From the NCBI GenBank assembly GCA_963971305.1, contig OZ020307.1:51643702-51707701 (forward strand): DNA of 64,000 nucleotides, in the 5' to 3' direction. Shown here in pieces: positions 1 through 15,249 of this stretch (positions are counted from its first letter, which is position 1; each line of letters begins with the position of its first letter). Source of the DNA: Arcuatula senhousia (taxonomy: Eukaryota; Mollusca; Bivalvia; Mytilida; Mytilidae). The notes beneath the pieces were generated by a model. The model ran no database searches. It had not been told where the DNA came from and was given only the letters and a program-made list of their open reading frames with translations. Both the position numbers and the translations under genes were made by a program.

Positions 1-258
1 AATTTGGCTCACATAAGTTTCACATGAAAAAGTTCACATGAAATTCACCCGAATCGAGCTTATACGTGAAACTCACATGAAAAAGTTCACGTGAGTTTCA
101 CGTGAAATGATCTTTCACAAGAAATTCACATGAATCTCACGTGAGTTTCACGTGAAATTCACGTGAATCTCACATGAAAACACTTCACATAAATTTCACG
201 TGAAAAGTTCACATCAATTTCACGTGAGCCAGTTTCATGTGAAACTCATGTGAGCCAA
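1..258. repeat. Palindromic minisatellite of TTCACRTGAA units
   Basis: The left edge is an irregular tandem array of a 10-12 bp palindromic word, TTCACGTGAA or TTCACATGAA, repeated about twenty times with short spacers. Each CACGTG core is also an E-box sequence. The array runs off the window edge, so its full length is unknown. I see no coding potential; open frames across it are repeat artefacts. Confidence 0.8.
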
Positions 259-282
259 ATTTGCCTGTGTTCATCAGCATGA

Positions 283-752
283 TCAGACACGCTAGGAGTA
301 GAAAAAACTGGGAAAACCGGTATAATATTAGATTTGATAAAACAAAAACAGGAGCCAAAAAATATAACAACAATGACCAATGAGATAAATTTATCAAATT
401 TTAAAGAAATACTATAGCCAAACGTTGTCAAATTTTGAATATGTAAACTGTGTCTTTTCAACACATGTTCCATTGTTACTCGAAAATATATAAGAGCATA
501 CAACTGAGGCACGGGGAAGCTTTCTACGACCTCCACACGGCACTTAAGCCAAACTCTGCAATAATATTAAAAACGAAAGAATATGGAATATGTGCCAGAA
601 AGACACGATCCACATTTTGATTTGATTTTGATAAATGTACAAAGCAAAATTTCACTGCGTGTGAAACGCTTTTCTGGATTAACCTTCATCAGACACGCTA
701 GGGGTAGAAAAACTTGGAAAACCGGTATAATATCAGATTTGATAAAACAAAT
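283..752. repeat. Direct repeat pair of about 63 bp
   Basis: A segment at 283-345 (starting TCAGACACGCTAGG and containing AAAACCGGTATAATAT) recurs at 689-752 with few changes, in the same orientation. The roughly 340 bp between the copies has no recognisable gene. The pair may be part of a dispersed repeat; the family is not recognised. Confidence 0.6.
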
Positions 753-1321
753 TGCTTTGATATATCAACATCATTTTTTCATCGACGACAAGCATTATTA
801 TGGTATGAGGTTTCCGAACTTTTGTAATGGTAAGCTCAGTGGATACTGTTTGTAATAATATGCTGAAATTCGGGAAATTGAAAAAAAATATGTGAATCAT
901 GTCGTAAAGATACCAATAACATAACAAAATCACGGTTATTGGGCAACGCCAACTCCTTTAAAAATGCGATGTCGCTGCGTTCACAGTGATTCATATGGGA
1001 TGTTGTGTTACAACCGGTTAAGAAAGGCCACAGGGACTTGCTCCCCTCTATCAATATTTTGTTAGAGTCAATGTGCGGTAGGAAAAAAACACAGTGTTTT
1101 GGAAAGGCCAAAAAAAAGCATTTTGGCTTAGTTAACCAATATTTATGGATTCTAATCCAAAATCCCGTTTTCGTCTGCGATTACATGATGCATATGTCTT
1201 CCATAAATTTTCTGCCATCTAGGATAGATCAGCGTAGCTTGTTAGCCACTATCATAGCAGTGTTTTGTGTCGAACGTAACGCTCTGCGACATATCCCAAC
1301 ATTCCAAGAAAAGAAGCTGAC

Positions 1322-1740
1322 GTACCAATAGGGCATCCGAATGTCAATAGTCCGAAAGGGTGAAAATAAAACTAGTAAACACCCACGAGAACAGCGCGAA
1401 GAAACACATACGCAAAAAATACAAAAACAACTAAAAAGCAACAAGTTCAACAGTGCAAACTCAAGTCGTAACGAGAGTGAACTCAGATGCTCCGAACGAG
1501 TAAATAGTTCCTGCTTGCTATAGCACTCTCATCGCACGCACTGTCAATGATCTATTCAGTATGTCAAATTTGACAAGGAAGACTTGACAAAACCCTATGA
1601 CACACCAACATCTGCATTTATCTAAGAGATTGAAATTCTATATTTGCATGTCTATGAGCGTATGATGTCGTCCTTAAAATTTCTTAAATGAAGACATCAA
1701 CCGAGGAGCAACATAGCCATGTATTAGTAACTTTTGTGTC
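1322..1740 (-). mobile_element. Truncated 3' end of a reverse-transcriptase element
   Basis: This stretch matches the downstream part of the element at 20200-21490. Both contain the word TCCGAAAGGG next to a block resembling GGGCATCCGAATGTCAA. Both also carry the coding remnant that reads (minus strand) as the end of the reverse-transcriptase protein, near the GAGGAGCAACATA block at about 1701-1713. The copy is truncated at its 5' end and broken by indels. Further terminal copies of the same family lie at 36870-36970 and 37440-37650 in the opposite orientation. Confidence 0.6.
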
Positions 1741-2387
1741 TTTCCCCAAACTGCAAAAATATGTTGCCTATTGGGATATTTCGGCTCAATCTACATCCAT
1801 GCATACTGAGTGACCTACTGAGCAATGTTTCAGTTCTGTATTTCGAATAACCTGAGAGGACTTGGTCTTGAATACACGTTGCAATGTTCTAAACTAAGCT
1901 TATTCGTAAAGATAAAGACTTTGGTATAAAAGGGGTTTTAATCTGAAAAACATTTCGCATATTTGAAATTTCGAGCTGCAGAGTAAGTATTAAGCATTAT
2001 TTGTTGAAACTGTAGTGTATTAATTCTAAGTTTCTTTGGATATATAAGATTTTGTTCTGTTTTTTAATATAGATAGCCTTTATAATCATGCAGTCATGTC
2101 ATGCATGTGCTTATTTCAGCCATAGATATAACGAAAGATTCATATTAGATCCGGAAATTGTTCTCACAGAAAATTTCGTCGTTAAAATGACATAAACCAA
2201 GAAATCGGGACTGAAAAAAAACTTCGACAATGAGCAAGTGACAGTTCTGTTTTTACGATTTATTTTGCAACATTGAACAAATAAATAAGTTTTATATCAG
2301 GTAGAATCACTATTTTCTGTTATAGATAGAATAATTCGGTACTTTTAAGCTCTAGATAAGACAGTTTAATATAGAAGAAAATGAGAT
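1741..2387. other. Intergenic, no gene seen
   Basis: AT-rich sequence with short frames only. I found no exon with splice sites, RNA gene or repeat family that I could name. Confidence 0.5.
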
Positions 2388-2925
2388 GTGGAATAAGTGT
2401 ACGCTACACAACCTACAGCTGCTCGCTGTTTTTCAATTGGCCCCTGGATTGAAAAACTGCATATGATACAAGCCCAATCCTAAAGTGCAATGAAAGACCC
2501 TCTTCTTGACAAAAAGCAATTAACATAAATTCGACTTCATACAAACATAAGCTTTGATAAAGATTCCTGGCTTAGGACAGGCACATTAAAATGTGGCGGG
2601 GTTAAACTAGTTTTTTGGCGCCAACCTTCCCCCTATTGATAATCAACAACAAAGCACAAACTAACACACAGTAAAAATCAAATCGATAGAAACTCAATTT
2701 AACAAGAGAGTATCTGAGACAAAAGGACAACAAGTATTTAACAGGACGTAGAGATACTTGAAGTTACTGACAGCTAGCTAAGAAGCATCCATCGACTGAT
2801 GTAAAAAAATCAAGTATGTCGATTTTAGATCCGACACAACATGATTTGATGATGCATCATCACACAAAACCGACACACTTGACCACTGTAATGCTAAAAC
2901 ATGACATAAGTATAAAAAAGTATAA
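2388..2925. repeat. Dispersed repeat, inverted copy at 32370-32965
   Basis: The block runs from GAGATGTGGAATAAGTGTAC through a GCTCGCTGTTTTTCAATTGG segment and a GGCGCCAACC segment to a CACTTGACCACTGTAATGC segment. The same landmarks occur in reverse order and orientation at 32370-32965, and partial copies sit at 13205-13260, 15250-15430 and 51100-51245. It is a multi-copy dispersed element of unrecognised class with no coding capacity. Confidence 0.65.
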
Positions 2926-2989
2926 AAAGGCAATTAACATTTTAAAGTAAGTATCAAATTATCAATATTTTTACCAAAGAAGACTAAAT

Positions 2990-4260
2990 TCAAAGATTTT
3001 GCTAAAATTTCCATTTCATAACCTTTATTCAATAAAGTTTTAAGCCAATTTTTCATTCCCAAAGGATTGTTTTTGAATTTATTTGCTTATAAACAACATT
3101 CTCGTAGAAATTGGGATTGGTTATTACCTTTACAATAAAAAATCGACGTGTACATTTAAATTTTCCAATAAGGTATAGATATTTATGATAAAACTTAGTA
3201 AACAACTTCACTAATTTGTGGTAACGATATCCTTGTTTTAGTATTTTTTTTGTAATACACCGGTTTTTATCATTAAAATCAGACGCACCACTGCAGATCC
3301 GAGCATATCTTACCAACTGTGAAATATATACTCCGTAAGACAGAGCAAGCGGTACATCTCTCTCTAGAAAAGGAAATTAACAATAGGAAATAACACTTAA
3401 ATCTAGATCTAAAAATGGGCATCTATCACAGGTAAGGTTAGATTTATTCAAAGTTAATTCCTTGGGATATATTTCCGTAATAAAATTAGAAAAATGTGGG
3501 ATTGTTTATTGAAAGAATGTCGTCTAAATATCTGTTTGTATAATTAAAAGTTTCAATGAGTTGTTGTCTGTTGGGGTCTTTTTGAAGTTTCGCCATAAAT
3601 TGGGATTCATAACAATACAAGAAAAGGTCAGCAATAAGTGGAGCACAATTAGTTCCCATAGGGATACCAATAACTTGGCGATAAATTGTTCTCCCAAAAC
3701 GAATATAAACGTTGTCCAAAAGATAATTTAGAGCAGTTATCATTTCTGCAATAGTCCAATTGACATAACCTTTATGCGTCTCGTTGCTAAAAAACGATTT
3801 ATTAAATAATTTAGAAACTTTTGAGCAGTTATAGCCACTTTTAGATTTATCGAAACACCATTTAACCAGATATTCAAATTGTTTTATAATATGATAGTGA
3901 AGAAGGCTAATGTACAAAGTAGAAAATCGAACCTATCAACTGTATAGTAAGTACCTTCAAAAGTGCGAAGTTTGTCTAAAACATCGAGCGAATTTTTACA
4001 CTCCAAAAATGATCTATACCACTGTTTTCAAATACCTTTTCGCAGTATCGAATAATAAATTATTTCATTGAAGTCAGAGCAAGAGATAGGACTTTAGAAA
4101 TATTAGTGAGAGAACACTTACTTGAAGCAGATATGAAACGATATTTATAAGGATTTTTGTGTGATTTAGGGATCCAGTACATTGTAGGTAGTTTATTGTA
4201 TGTAGTATTTTTTATACTTTTCATTTCATGGCTGTCTTCTACAAAGTAATATGACCAGGA
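2990..4260 (-). pseudogene. Decayed reverse-transcriptase gene of a retroelement
   Basis: Two minus-strand blocks, 3917-3486 and 3316-3053, encode pieces of one reverse transcriptase. The first holds the palm motif GIPMGTNCAPL followed by RYLDD, the catalytic aspartate pair. The second matches the region after the palm (LVRYAR, then a KQGYRYHKL segment). They align collinearly with the longer copy at 21451-20534, so this is one element. The blocks are separated by frame breaks and stops, and upstream coding remnants continue to about 4260. The protein is too diverged from the 20534 copy to be a recent duplicate. A Penelope-like origin is my best guess, not shown. Confidence 0.7.
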
Positions 4261-4421
4261 TTCATTAGCCCATAGAACCAGTAAAAATGGTTTAAAAATG
4301 ACAGATCAATGTTGGTAATGGACATCGTCTGAATCTCCTCTGAGTCTATTTTGTGCCCTTATTGAAAAGTACTGGTGCTTTGCAAACTTATAATGGTCGT
4401 TGGTTATTTGTCAGATATCTT

Positions 4422-4471
4422 CCGGAATTTATCCGGAAAAGTTCTAAATTTTTCTTTTAAGGTCAAGGTCA
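4422..4471 (+). promoter_or_regulatory. Candidate promoter motifs of the acyl carrier protein gene
   Basis: Two CCGGAA words (4422-4427, 4433-4438), matching the ETS/GABP core, are followed by TCAAGGTCA (4463-4471), an exact match to the oestrogen-related receptor half-site. They lie 7-56 bp before the start codon. ETS and ERR sites are typical of nuclear genes for respiratory-chain proteins in animals. The fit is suggestive only, because AGGTCA words also occur in repeats. Confidence 0.35.
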
Positions 4472-4477
4472 CTAAAA

Positions 4478-7582
<3,105 letters not shown>

Positions 7583-7653
7583 TGAATGGTAAATATTGTT
7601 AGCATGATTAATGTATTTATCAATGATTCAACATTGATTATCAAATAGGTATC

Positions 7654-7659
7654 AATAAA
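7654..7659 (+). terminator. Polyadenylation signal AATAAA of the acyl carrier protein gene
   Basis: AATAAA occurs 72 nt after the stop codon, directly before the repeat element starting at 7661. This is a plausible 3' end. A splice-donor-like GTAAAT at 7590 and an acceptor-like TTTCTATTTCAG near 10497 could alternatively define a 3' UTR intron. Confidence 0.45.
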
Positions 7660-7660
7660 C

Positions 7661-8972
7661 AAGAGGCTCCCAGGAGCCTTAATCACTCACCTGGTCTTGA
7701 TGTCAACCCTATATTTTGTAGAGCTAAATGAGCTGAACATTTAAGCAAGCAACAGTTTTTTCTAATATCTACTATAGTTTTCATTCTATAGGCCAAAAAC
7801 ACGAAAAACCGTTATTTTAGGGGCCATAACCCCTATAAGGGGTTAACTTACAACTTCAACCCTATGGAGACTTTTGTAGAGCTTTATGCGCTGAACATTT
7901 AAGCAAGCAACAGCTTTTCTCTATCTGCTATAGTTTTCATTCTAAAGGCCAAAAACATGAAAAAGGTTATTTTAGGGGCTGTAACCCCTATAAAGGGTCA
8001 TCTGACAACTTCGATCCTATGGAGACTTTTGTAGAGCTAAATGAGCTGAACATTTAAGCAAGCAACAGCTTTTCTCTATCTGCTATAGTTTTCTTTCTAT
8101 AGGCCAAAAACATGAAAAACATTATTTTAGGGGCCGTAACCCCTATAAGGGGTCATCTGACAACATCAACCCTATGGAGACTTTTGTAGAGCTAAATGAG
8201 CTGAACATTTAAGCAAGCAACAGCTTCTCTCTATCTGCAATAGGCCAAAAACATGAAAAAACATTCTTTCAGGGGCCGTAACCCCTATAAGGGGTCATCT
8301 GACAACTTCGACCCTATGGAGACTTTCGTAGAGCTAAATGAGCTGAACATTTAAGCAAGCAACAGCTTTTTTCTATCTGCAATAGTTTTCTTTCTATAGG
8401 CCAAAAACATGAAAAAACATCATTTTAGGGGCCGTAACCCCTATAAGGGGTCATCTGACAACTTCGACCCTATGGAGACTTTTGTAGAGCTAAATGAGCT
8501 GAACATTTAAGCAAGCAACAGCTTTTCTCTATCTGCAATAGTTTTCATACTATAGGGCAAAAACATGAAAAAACGCTATTTTTCACCTTTAAGGGGCTGT
8601 AACCCCTATAAGGGGTCATCTGACAACTTGGACCAAACGGAGACTTTTGTAGAGCTTTTAATGCTGAAGCAGTAGGGTGGCATCAGATTTCATCTATCTC
8701 TTATACTTTTTGATTTACAAGCCAAAAACAGTAGTCTGACCCCCCTGGTCTATTTTTAGCAACGGTGGCCATGTTTTTCGACGAATCAAAAATCCCCACA
8801 TCAGTTCTGCGGGGGATACCCTAAGGTACCATCAGACCAAATTTGGTTCGAATCTGTTCAGCAGTTTCAGAGGAGAAGAAGTTTGAAGAAAAGTTAACGA
8901 CGACGGACGACGACGACGACGGACGCCAAGTGATGGCAATAGCTCACATGGCCTTTGGCCAGGTGAGCTAAA
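7661..8972 (+). mobile_element. Pearl/Helitron-like non-autonomous element with 155-bp tandem core
   Basis: The element starts with the palindromic GGCTCCCAGGAGCC and ends with a hairpin, AGCTCACATGGCC-TTT-GGCCAGGTGAGCT. Its core holds seven copies of GTAGAGCT (7718, 7876, 8031, 8186, 8328, 8483, 8649), a unit of about 155 bp. A GACGGACGACG tract precedes the terminal hairpin. An opposite-strand relative lies at 53697-55707. Terminal hairpins plus a tandem core fit the pearl elements known from oysters, which are now linked to Helitrons. No protein is encoded. Confidence 0.7.
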
Positions 8973-9030
8973 AAGTAAATTCAGTTATTGAAAATTTAAA
9001 GAAGATGATAAGGAGAATGAAATTAAAAGT

Positions 9031-9854
9031 CAGTGTTCCAGCCAGGATTTGAAAAGGGCAGGGATGAATTTTAAAAAAGGGCACATTCATGCGTTGACTT
9101 CATCTTTCAAAAGGGCATACAAATGTAGCTAATAACAATCAAATACAGCATACATTCTTTTTAAAACAAACATGAATTTTTATGCTTAAGGGAGCCTCTT
9201 GTTTCTATAACAAGACTTTAGGCTTTTCATTACATTCATACATTCTATAAGTGCTAAAAAGCTTGAATGTCAGCCCAAGAAAAAAATAAGAAAACCCATA
9301 TGATTTTTATTGAATTTGCTAGTAAAATCCGGAGATTTAGTACCATTCCGGTCAGAGTTCGTGTTTAGTTTTTAACTTCCGCTTCCTGTCATTATTTGTT
9401 AACAAAAAAATATGATGGAGCATTTCACAAATCCATCAACATCGTTTCTATTTTCCAATAAAAGCGCACATTTAATGTTGTTTTATGATAGAAAACATCC
9501 AGATGTGTTCAGATTCTGATTTGTGCACAATTATCATTACTGAGGCAGAGAAATTTACTGTGCAATCGGACAACTTACCTGTAATTAAAATTGATTAATC
9601 AAAATAGATACTGTAATTAATTGACTAGAGAACACGTTTATTTAATTTGTTAATTGGCTTGGGGTTGTAAATATGCCATTCAATTATCCCAAATGGCTTC
9701 ATTCTCAATACACAAACTATGTACGATTGACTGAAAAAGGCAAATGTACGATCAAAAAGGGCAGGGCGGAGATGAAATCCTGAAAAGGGCAATCGGGCGG
9801 AGGCAAAGGCAGGCGGGCGGACCGCCCTCTGAAAACAGCCTAGCTGGAACACTG
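9031..9854. mobile_element. Non-autonomous TIR element, 824 bp, TSD AAAGT
   Basis: The left end CAGTGTTCCAGCCAGG and the right end (reverse complement CAGTGTTCCAGCTAGG) form inverted repeats, and both flanks carry AAAGT, giving a 5-bp target duplication. The interior includes AAAAGGGCA words near both ends. There is no transposase frame. CAG ends suggest a hAT-like origin, although 8 bp is the usual hAT duplication. Confidence 0.6.
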
Positions 9855-11947
9855 AAAGTGTTTAGTGACAAACTCCACATAAACCAGTAACAACTTGGAA
9901 ATCCATAAGGGAAAACAGTGGACAGCCTTCAATGTTTCACATGGTTTCTGGGTGTTACATTAGCTCTTGATTAAGATTGAAATACATATAACTTATTAAT
10001 GCCAATTCTTAAAATACCACAGAAAAACCTTATTGACATTCATCCATACATCTTACATGTATGCTCACATACTAAAGAAACTACCTGTTATTCTCAGCCA
10101 TAGTGCAGTCATTTGGAAAGAAATGTTGGGTTAAACAGATTTAATGATGCAGAACATCCCTCTTCCATTGTCGTTTGAGTGTCCAAAAGTAAACTCTTTT
10201 TAATTAAAAAAAGGAAAGTGAATGGGTAAAGTCACAAACCATACCTGGCCTATTTTGAATTTTGTTCGGTTATGAGAATACAGATACACACAAAAAAAAA
10301 GAACTGCAAGAAAAAACGTACAAGATCATTACACCAAGTATTTGGACACATAGAGTCATAGAACCAATTGGTAGTTTTGACTTAGTTCTGAAATAGAATA
10401 GAAACGTATGCAACTACTTAATTATATTTTTCCTCATATAACTTGCATTCATATTTTCTTGATTTTAGCTTTAATGTATTTTTATTTTCTATTTCAGCTC
10501 TATGAGTTCTAATAACAATGACAGTGCATGAACAGACTTTATTTAACATCAATTATGGACAAATATGTACGAGTGATTCATTTATTTGTTGAATTAGTAA
10601 AATTTTACAAATACAATAAGTTGTGTTTTGAAGCTTGCAGAACTAAAGATACAAAACGTTATTTAAGAAAGCTGAAACAGGATTCAACACTGAATGAAAT
10701 TCAATTAATATAACTTTTCAGCTTAATGCTATTTCAAAAAAAAAACCCAACAATTTCTTGTACACATTTGACAAAAACTAAAATTGATATAAACAAATGA
10801 TACATTCAAAAATACCCCTAAAACACCTGCAGTATGATTAGTGTGTTATTGTACAAAAAGGTGGGAAATGTTTGAATGAACACTCATGGCACACAGCAAG
10901 TCTAGTTTAAAAGCTTATATCCCTTTTAAAAAACTCATCTGGAATTCTGATTTTGATTCTTTTATTTTCATTTTTGCAAGAGTGGCTTTTTGGATCGGCC
11001 TCATGATGTAAGCAATGTTGTGTTATGGAAAACATCAATTTATTCCTATATGTTTTTTGGTCTATTATGGTTATTTCCCCTCCTTGATTCAAATAAACTA
11101 GTTTTGAGTAAAGTCTTTGATGTAAACGTAAGTTTTAGTCGTTCGAAACTTGGGCAGACAGATATAAAATGTTTTGATAAGTTGATGTCTTGTTAATTTC
11201 AATTATCAATGGCAAGACCGACCCAGAAATTGTAAACCAGTAGTGCAAACGGTTACATTTCTTGGCTCGGCACGTCTGAAAAATAGTTTCTTAAAAGGAC
11301 TGTAGTCGCAATTATAAACTTCATATTGATTGATTGAATTACCAACACCATTATGACCATACAATCTTGTTAAAACATCTTAATTATGAACAACCAAAAT
11401 AGGAATAAATCTGTGGCAACAGTTACTTGTATTTCAAGACTGTAGTGGCATTTGTATTGTATTTTCAGATATGGATTTTGTCTGTTCTTTTTTTTATCTC
11501 TTTTACTAGGTTTAGTTGTAATGAGTATGTAGAATAGATGTTCCGAAATCATGTTAAATTGACTTTTACTTTGGTATTTTCTTTCTTGTGTTATGTTATT
11601 TTTTAACTTGTCCGTTAGTTTGTGATTTATGTTTAATGAAGTACATGTTGTTCAAACACAATTCTTCAAAATAGCAACAAAAAAAGATAAATAAATTGTT
11701 TTTGGGGTAACATGATTTAAAAAGTAGTGTAGGAATTAATTTTTTTTTTAAATTAGAGTAAAGGGGGGCATCTCGAACTTTAACAGTCTTTGTTGTTTAA
11801 TAAATAAACAAAACAAAATCTTGAGAGAAGCTGCAAAATTATAGTAAGGGTTAGGTTACCCTTACCACAAATCTCTTTTTCCCAATTGTATTATTACTGT
11901 TTTTTAAGATGTGGACAAAAACTGAACATCAACACAAAATTGACTGT
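9855..11947. other. Intergenic between convergent genes, no gene seen
   Basis: AT-rich DNA between the acyl carrier protein gene (plus strand) and the Rac1 distal exon (minus strand). Short frames lack splice context or similarity. TTTAAT at 11796-11801 reads ATTAAA on the minus strand and could be the poly(A) signal of the distal Rac1 exon. Confidence 0.45.
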
Positions 11948-12244
11948 TTATATCAATGAACAGTTCTTTTTCTTCTTCCTAAGAACTGCTGGTGGTGGAT
12001 TCAAGCCTATCCTAATAGCTTCATCAAAGATAGTCTTTAATCCCTTCATCTGCATTGCTGAACATTCCATGTACTTCACAGCTTTGATTTCCTTTGCCAA
12101 TGCCATGCCCTGGGGTGGGGCTATGGGTGATAAATGCTTGGAACGTAATGATGCTAGCATCTCCTTATCGTCCCGTAGGTCAGATTTCGTTCCAATGAGG
12201 ATGATAGGTGTGTTGGGACAGTGATGGATAATTTCTGGATACCA
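11948..12244 (-). CDS. Distal alternative last exon of Rac1 (or orphan Rac exon)
   Basis: A 297-nt open exon with acceptor TTTCAG at its start (phase 0) and stop TAA at 11950-11948. It encodes [20 protein letters not shown] and on to the C-terminus, equivalent to Rac residues 97 to the end. It keeps the base-binding motif TKSD, the ECSA motif, a KKKK polybasic stretch and a CAAX box, CSLI. The boundary and phase are identical to the last exon of Rac1 at 19484-19197. I saw no upstream exons of its own in the 7 kb between, which is filled by repeats and a long 3' UTR. The simplest reading is an alternative terminal exon of Rac1, giving a 194-aa isoform. A decayed duplicate gene missing exons 1-4 is the alternative, though the exon itself is undamaged. 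Confidence 0.75.
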   Translation of the reverse strand, partial: WYPEIIHHCPNTPIILIGTKSDLRDDKEMLASLRSKHLSPIAPPQGMALAKEIKAVKYMECSAMQMKGLKTIFDEAIRIGLNPPPAVLRKKKKNCSLI

Positions 12245-12589
12245 CTGAAATTTAATTGAGAGTTATTTCAGGTATTTTGCATAAAAAATACTAATATCAA
12301 AATCATGTTCAGGTAACTGAGAATTTCATCTTCAGAGTAAAGGTAATTTATGAATTGGTAATCTGTAAACATTTTTTCATACACAGAAAAAAGAGAAACT
12401 GAATTTTCCATCTTTCATGGATATCAATCAACACTTTGATGCAAAATAACTGCTTTATGTTATGTTGTCACAGTGAGGTCTAGGAGGTTAAATTTTTTCA
12501 CCTTACTGCAAGCCTTTGGGGTCCCACAGACTACGAAGCTCACCTCGTTATTGTCACTAAGTGAGACATGAATAATTATTACACTTTTT

Positions 12590-13205
12590 AAATTTTTTTA
12601 GTGCTGGTCCATGATGAAAAAAGGTCACAGCCAGCATCTGTACTATGTATCAAGCTAAGCTTTGGTTTATATGGTATTTGTCTGTTAGTAGGAATGGACT
12701 TCAACCATTCTTCTGTGAAAGAAAATCCATGTGGAAAATATAGGTTACAGCCAGCATTCTTTGTGCTACACATCACTATATGAATCAACCATACCAATAT
12801 GGTAAATTTGGCACTTGTCAGTAAGAGGGAATGGGCTTTACTTCAGTATGTAGTCATCAATGCGGAAAATATAGTGACAGTCAGCATTCTAAGCATACAT
12901 TGTGCTAAGCATCACTAGGTGCATCTACTATACCAATATATGTCAGTAAGCCAGAATAAGCTTAAACCATTCTTCTGTAAGTTGTCATCAATGCCGAAAG
13001 TATAGGCCACAGCCAGCATCCAAAGCATATGCATTGTGCTAAGCATCAGTAGGTGCACCTACCATACCAATATGGCTGATATGGCTCTTGTCTGAAAGTG
13101 GGAAATGAACTAAACTATTCTTCTGTAAGTGGCCAATCATGTACTTGTCAGTAATTGGTATGGACCTTTACCATTCTTCTGTGAGGTGAACTAATAAGTA
13201 TAGAC
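12590..13205. repeat. Tandem array of a dispersed 120-150 bp unit
   Basis: Four to five diverged units share the words CACAGCCAGCAT, ACCATACCAATAT and ACCATTCTTCTGT. The same unit forms arrays at 55855-56250 and 57110-57775. Non-coding; open frames here are repeat artefacts. Confidence 0.7.
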
Positions 13206-13374
13206 GATTAAGAGATGCGGAATAAGTATACGCAACACAACCAACATTAGAGAAACGGCAATTTAAACAAGGAAATGTGTCAAGATGACACTGATGCCCC
13301 GCTGGCAAATAAAATAATTGACATTTTGACACATTACAAAAATATGTTGTCAGATTCCTATGATTTAGTAAGAC

Positions 13375-15140
13375 TGTTTTTTTTTACAAAATTTGCCAAG
13401 TTCAAGGGCAGTAATTTAGGTCAAAATCAGTGGACCGGAACAAAACTCAAACTTGATCTGTAACTCATCATGGTAGACTCACATACCAAAAATCTTTTGA
13501 ATATATGCAAGGATGTGGGAAAAAGTGCGGAAAACTTATTTTTACAAAATTTGTCAAGTTCAAGGGCCGTAATTTAGGCCAAAATCAGTGGACCGGAACG
13601 TAACTCAAACTTGATCTGTAACTCATCATGGTAGACTCACATACCAAAAATCTTTTAAATATATGGAAGGATGTGGAAAAAAAGTACGGAAAACTTATTT
13701 TTACAAAATTTGCCAAGTTCAAGGGCCGTAATTTAGGTCAAAATCAGTGGACCAGAACAAAACTCAAACTTGATCTGTAACTCATCATGGTAGACTCACA
13801 TACCAAAAATCTTTTGAATATATGCAAGGATGTGGAAAAAAAGTGTGGAAAACTTTTTTTTTACAAAATTTGCTAAGTTCAAGGGCCGTAATTTAGGTCA
13901 AAATCAGTGGACCGGAACAAAACTCAAACTTGACCTGTAACTCATCATGGTAGACTCACATACCAAAAATCTTTTGAATATATGCAAGGATGTGAAAAAA
14001 AAGTGCGGAAAACTTATTTTTACAAAATTTGCTAAGTTCAAGGGCCGTAATTTAGGCCAAAATCAGTGGACTGGAACGTAACTCAAACTTGATCTGTAAC
14101 TCATCATGGTAGACTCACATACCAAAAATCTTTTGAATATATGGTAGGATGTGGAAAAAAAGTACGGAAAACTTATTTTTACAAAATTTGCCAAGTTCAA
14201 GGGCCGTAATTTAGGTCAAAATCAGTGGACCAGAACAAAACTCAAACTTGATCTGTAATTCATCATGGTAGACTCACATACCAAAAATCTTTTGAATATA
14301 TGCAAGGATGTGGGAAAAAGTGCGGAAAACTTTTTTTTACAAAATTTGCTAAGTTCAAGGGCCGTAATTTAGGTCAAAATCAGTGGACCAGAACAAAACT
14401 CAAACTTGACCTGTAACTCATCATGGTAGACTCACATACCAAAAATCTTTTGAATATATGCAAGGATGTGAAAAAAAAGTGCGGAAAACTTATTTTTACA
14501 AAATTTGCTAAGTTCACGGGCCGTAATTTAGGCCAAAATCAGTGGACCGGAACGTAACTCAAACTTGATCTGTAACTCATCATGGTAGACTCACATACCA
14601 AAAATCTTTTGAATATATGGAAGGATGTGGAAAAAAAGTACGGAAAACTTATTTTTACAAAATTTGCCAAGTTCAAGGGCCGTAATTTAGGTCAAAATCA
14701 GTGGACCAGAACAAAACTCAAACTTGATCTGTAACTCATCATGGTAGACTCACATACCAAAAATCTTTTGAATATATGCAAGGATGTGGAAAAAAAGTGC
14801 GGAAAACTTTTTTTTTACAAAATTTGCTAAGTTCAAGGGCCGTAATTTAGGTCAAAATCAGTGGACCGGAACGAAACTCAAACTTGACCTGTAACTCATC
14901 ATGGTAGACTCACATACCAAAAATCTTTTGAATATATGCAAGGATGTGAAAAAAAAGTGCGGAAAACTTATTTTTACAAAATTTGCTAAGTTCAAGGGCC
15001 GTAATTTAGGTCAAAATCAGTGGACCGGAACGAAACTCGAACTTGACCTGTAACTCATCATGGTAGACTCACATACCAAAAATCTTTTGAATATATGCAA
15101 GGATGTTGAAAAAAAGTGCGGAAAACTTAAGTGTGACGGA
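13375..15140. repeat. 159-bp satellite with three-unit higher-order structure
   Basis: The word TGGTAGACTC recurs at 13471, 13629, 13788, 13948, 14107, 14266, 14424, 14583, 14742, 14902 and 15061, a spacing of 158-160 bp over eleven units. Unit variants recur every third unit: AAAGTACGG at about 13685, 14161 and 14637, so a period near 477 bp sits on top of the monomer. The array grades on the left into sequence around 13280-13370. Confidence 0.9.
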
Positions 15141-15215
15141 CGGACGGACAGACGGACGGACGAACGGACCGAAAAACTATATGCCCCCCAACAAAGTTGG
15201 CGGGGCATAAAAATC
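15128..15215. repeat. GGAC-rich end of the satellite element
   Basis: The satellite ends in repeated GACGGACGGAC, followed by a hairpin-like TATGCCCCCCAACAAAG and its partner GTTGGCGGGGCATA. The same kind of end (GGAC tract, then a short inverted TGCCCC/GGGGCA pair) is seen at 21655-21715. The satellite is therefore probably the core of a mobile element, not free satellite DNA. Confidence 0.6.
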
Positions 15216-15249
15216 GCAATGGAAAACAGCCAGCCGTCTTCAACATGAC

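Noticed and set aside
7590..10497. 3' UTR intron of the acyl carrier protein gene
   Set aside because: GTAAAT at 7590 and TTTCTATTTCAG before 10498 are plausible sites, but a poly(A) signal at 7654 already explains the 3' end and nothing supports the longer form.
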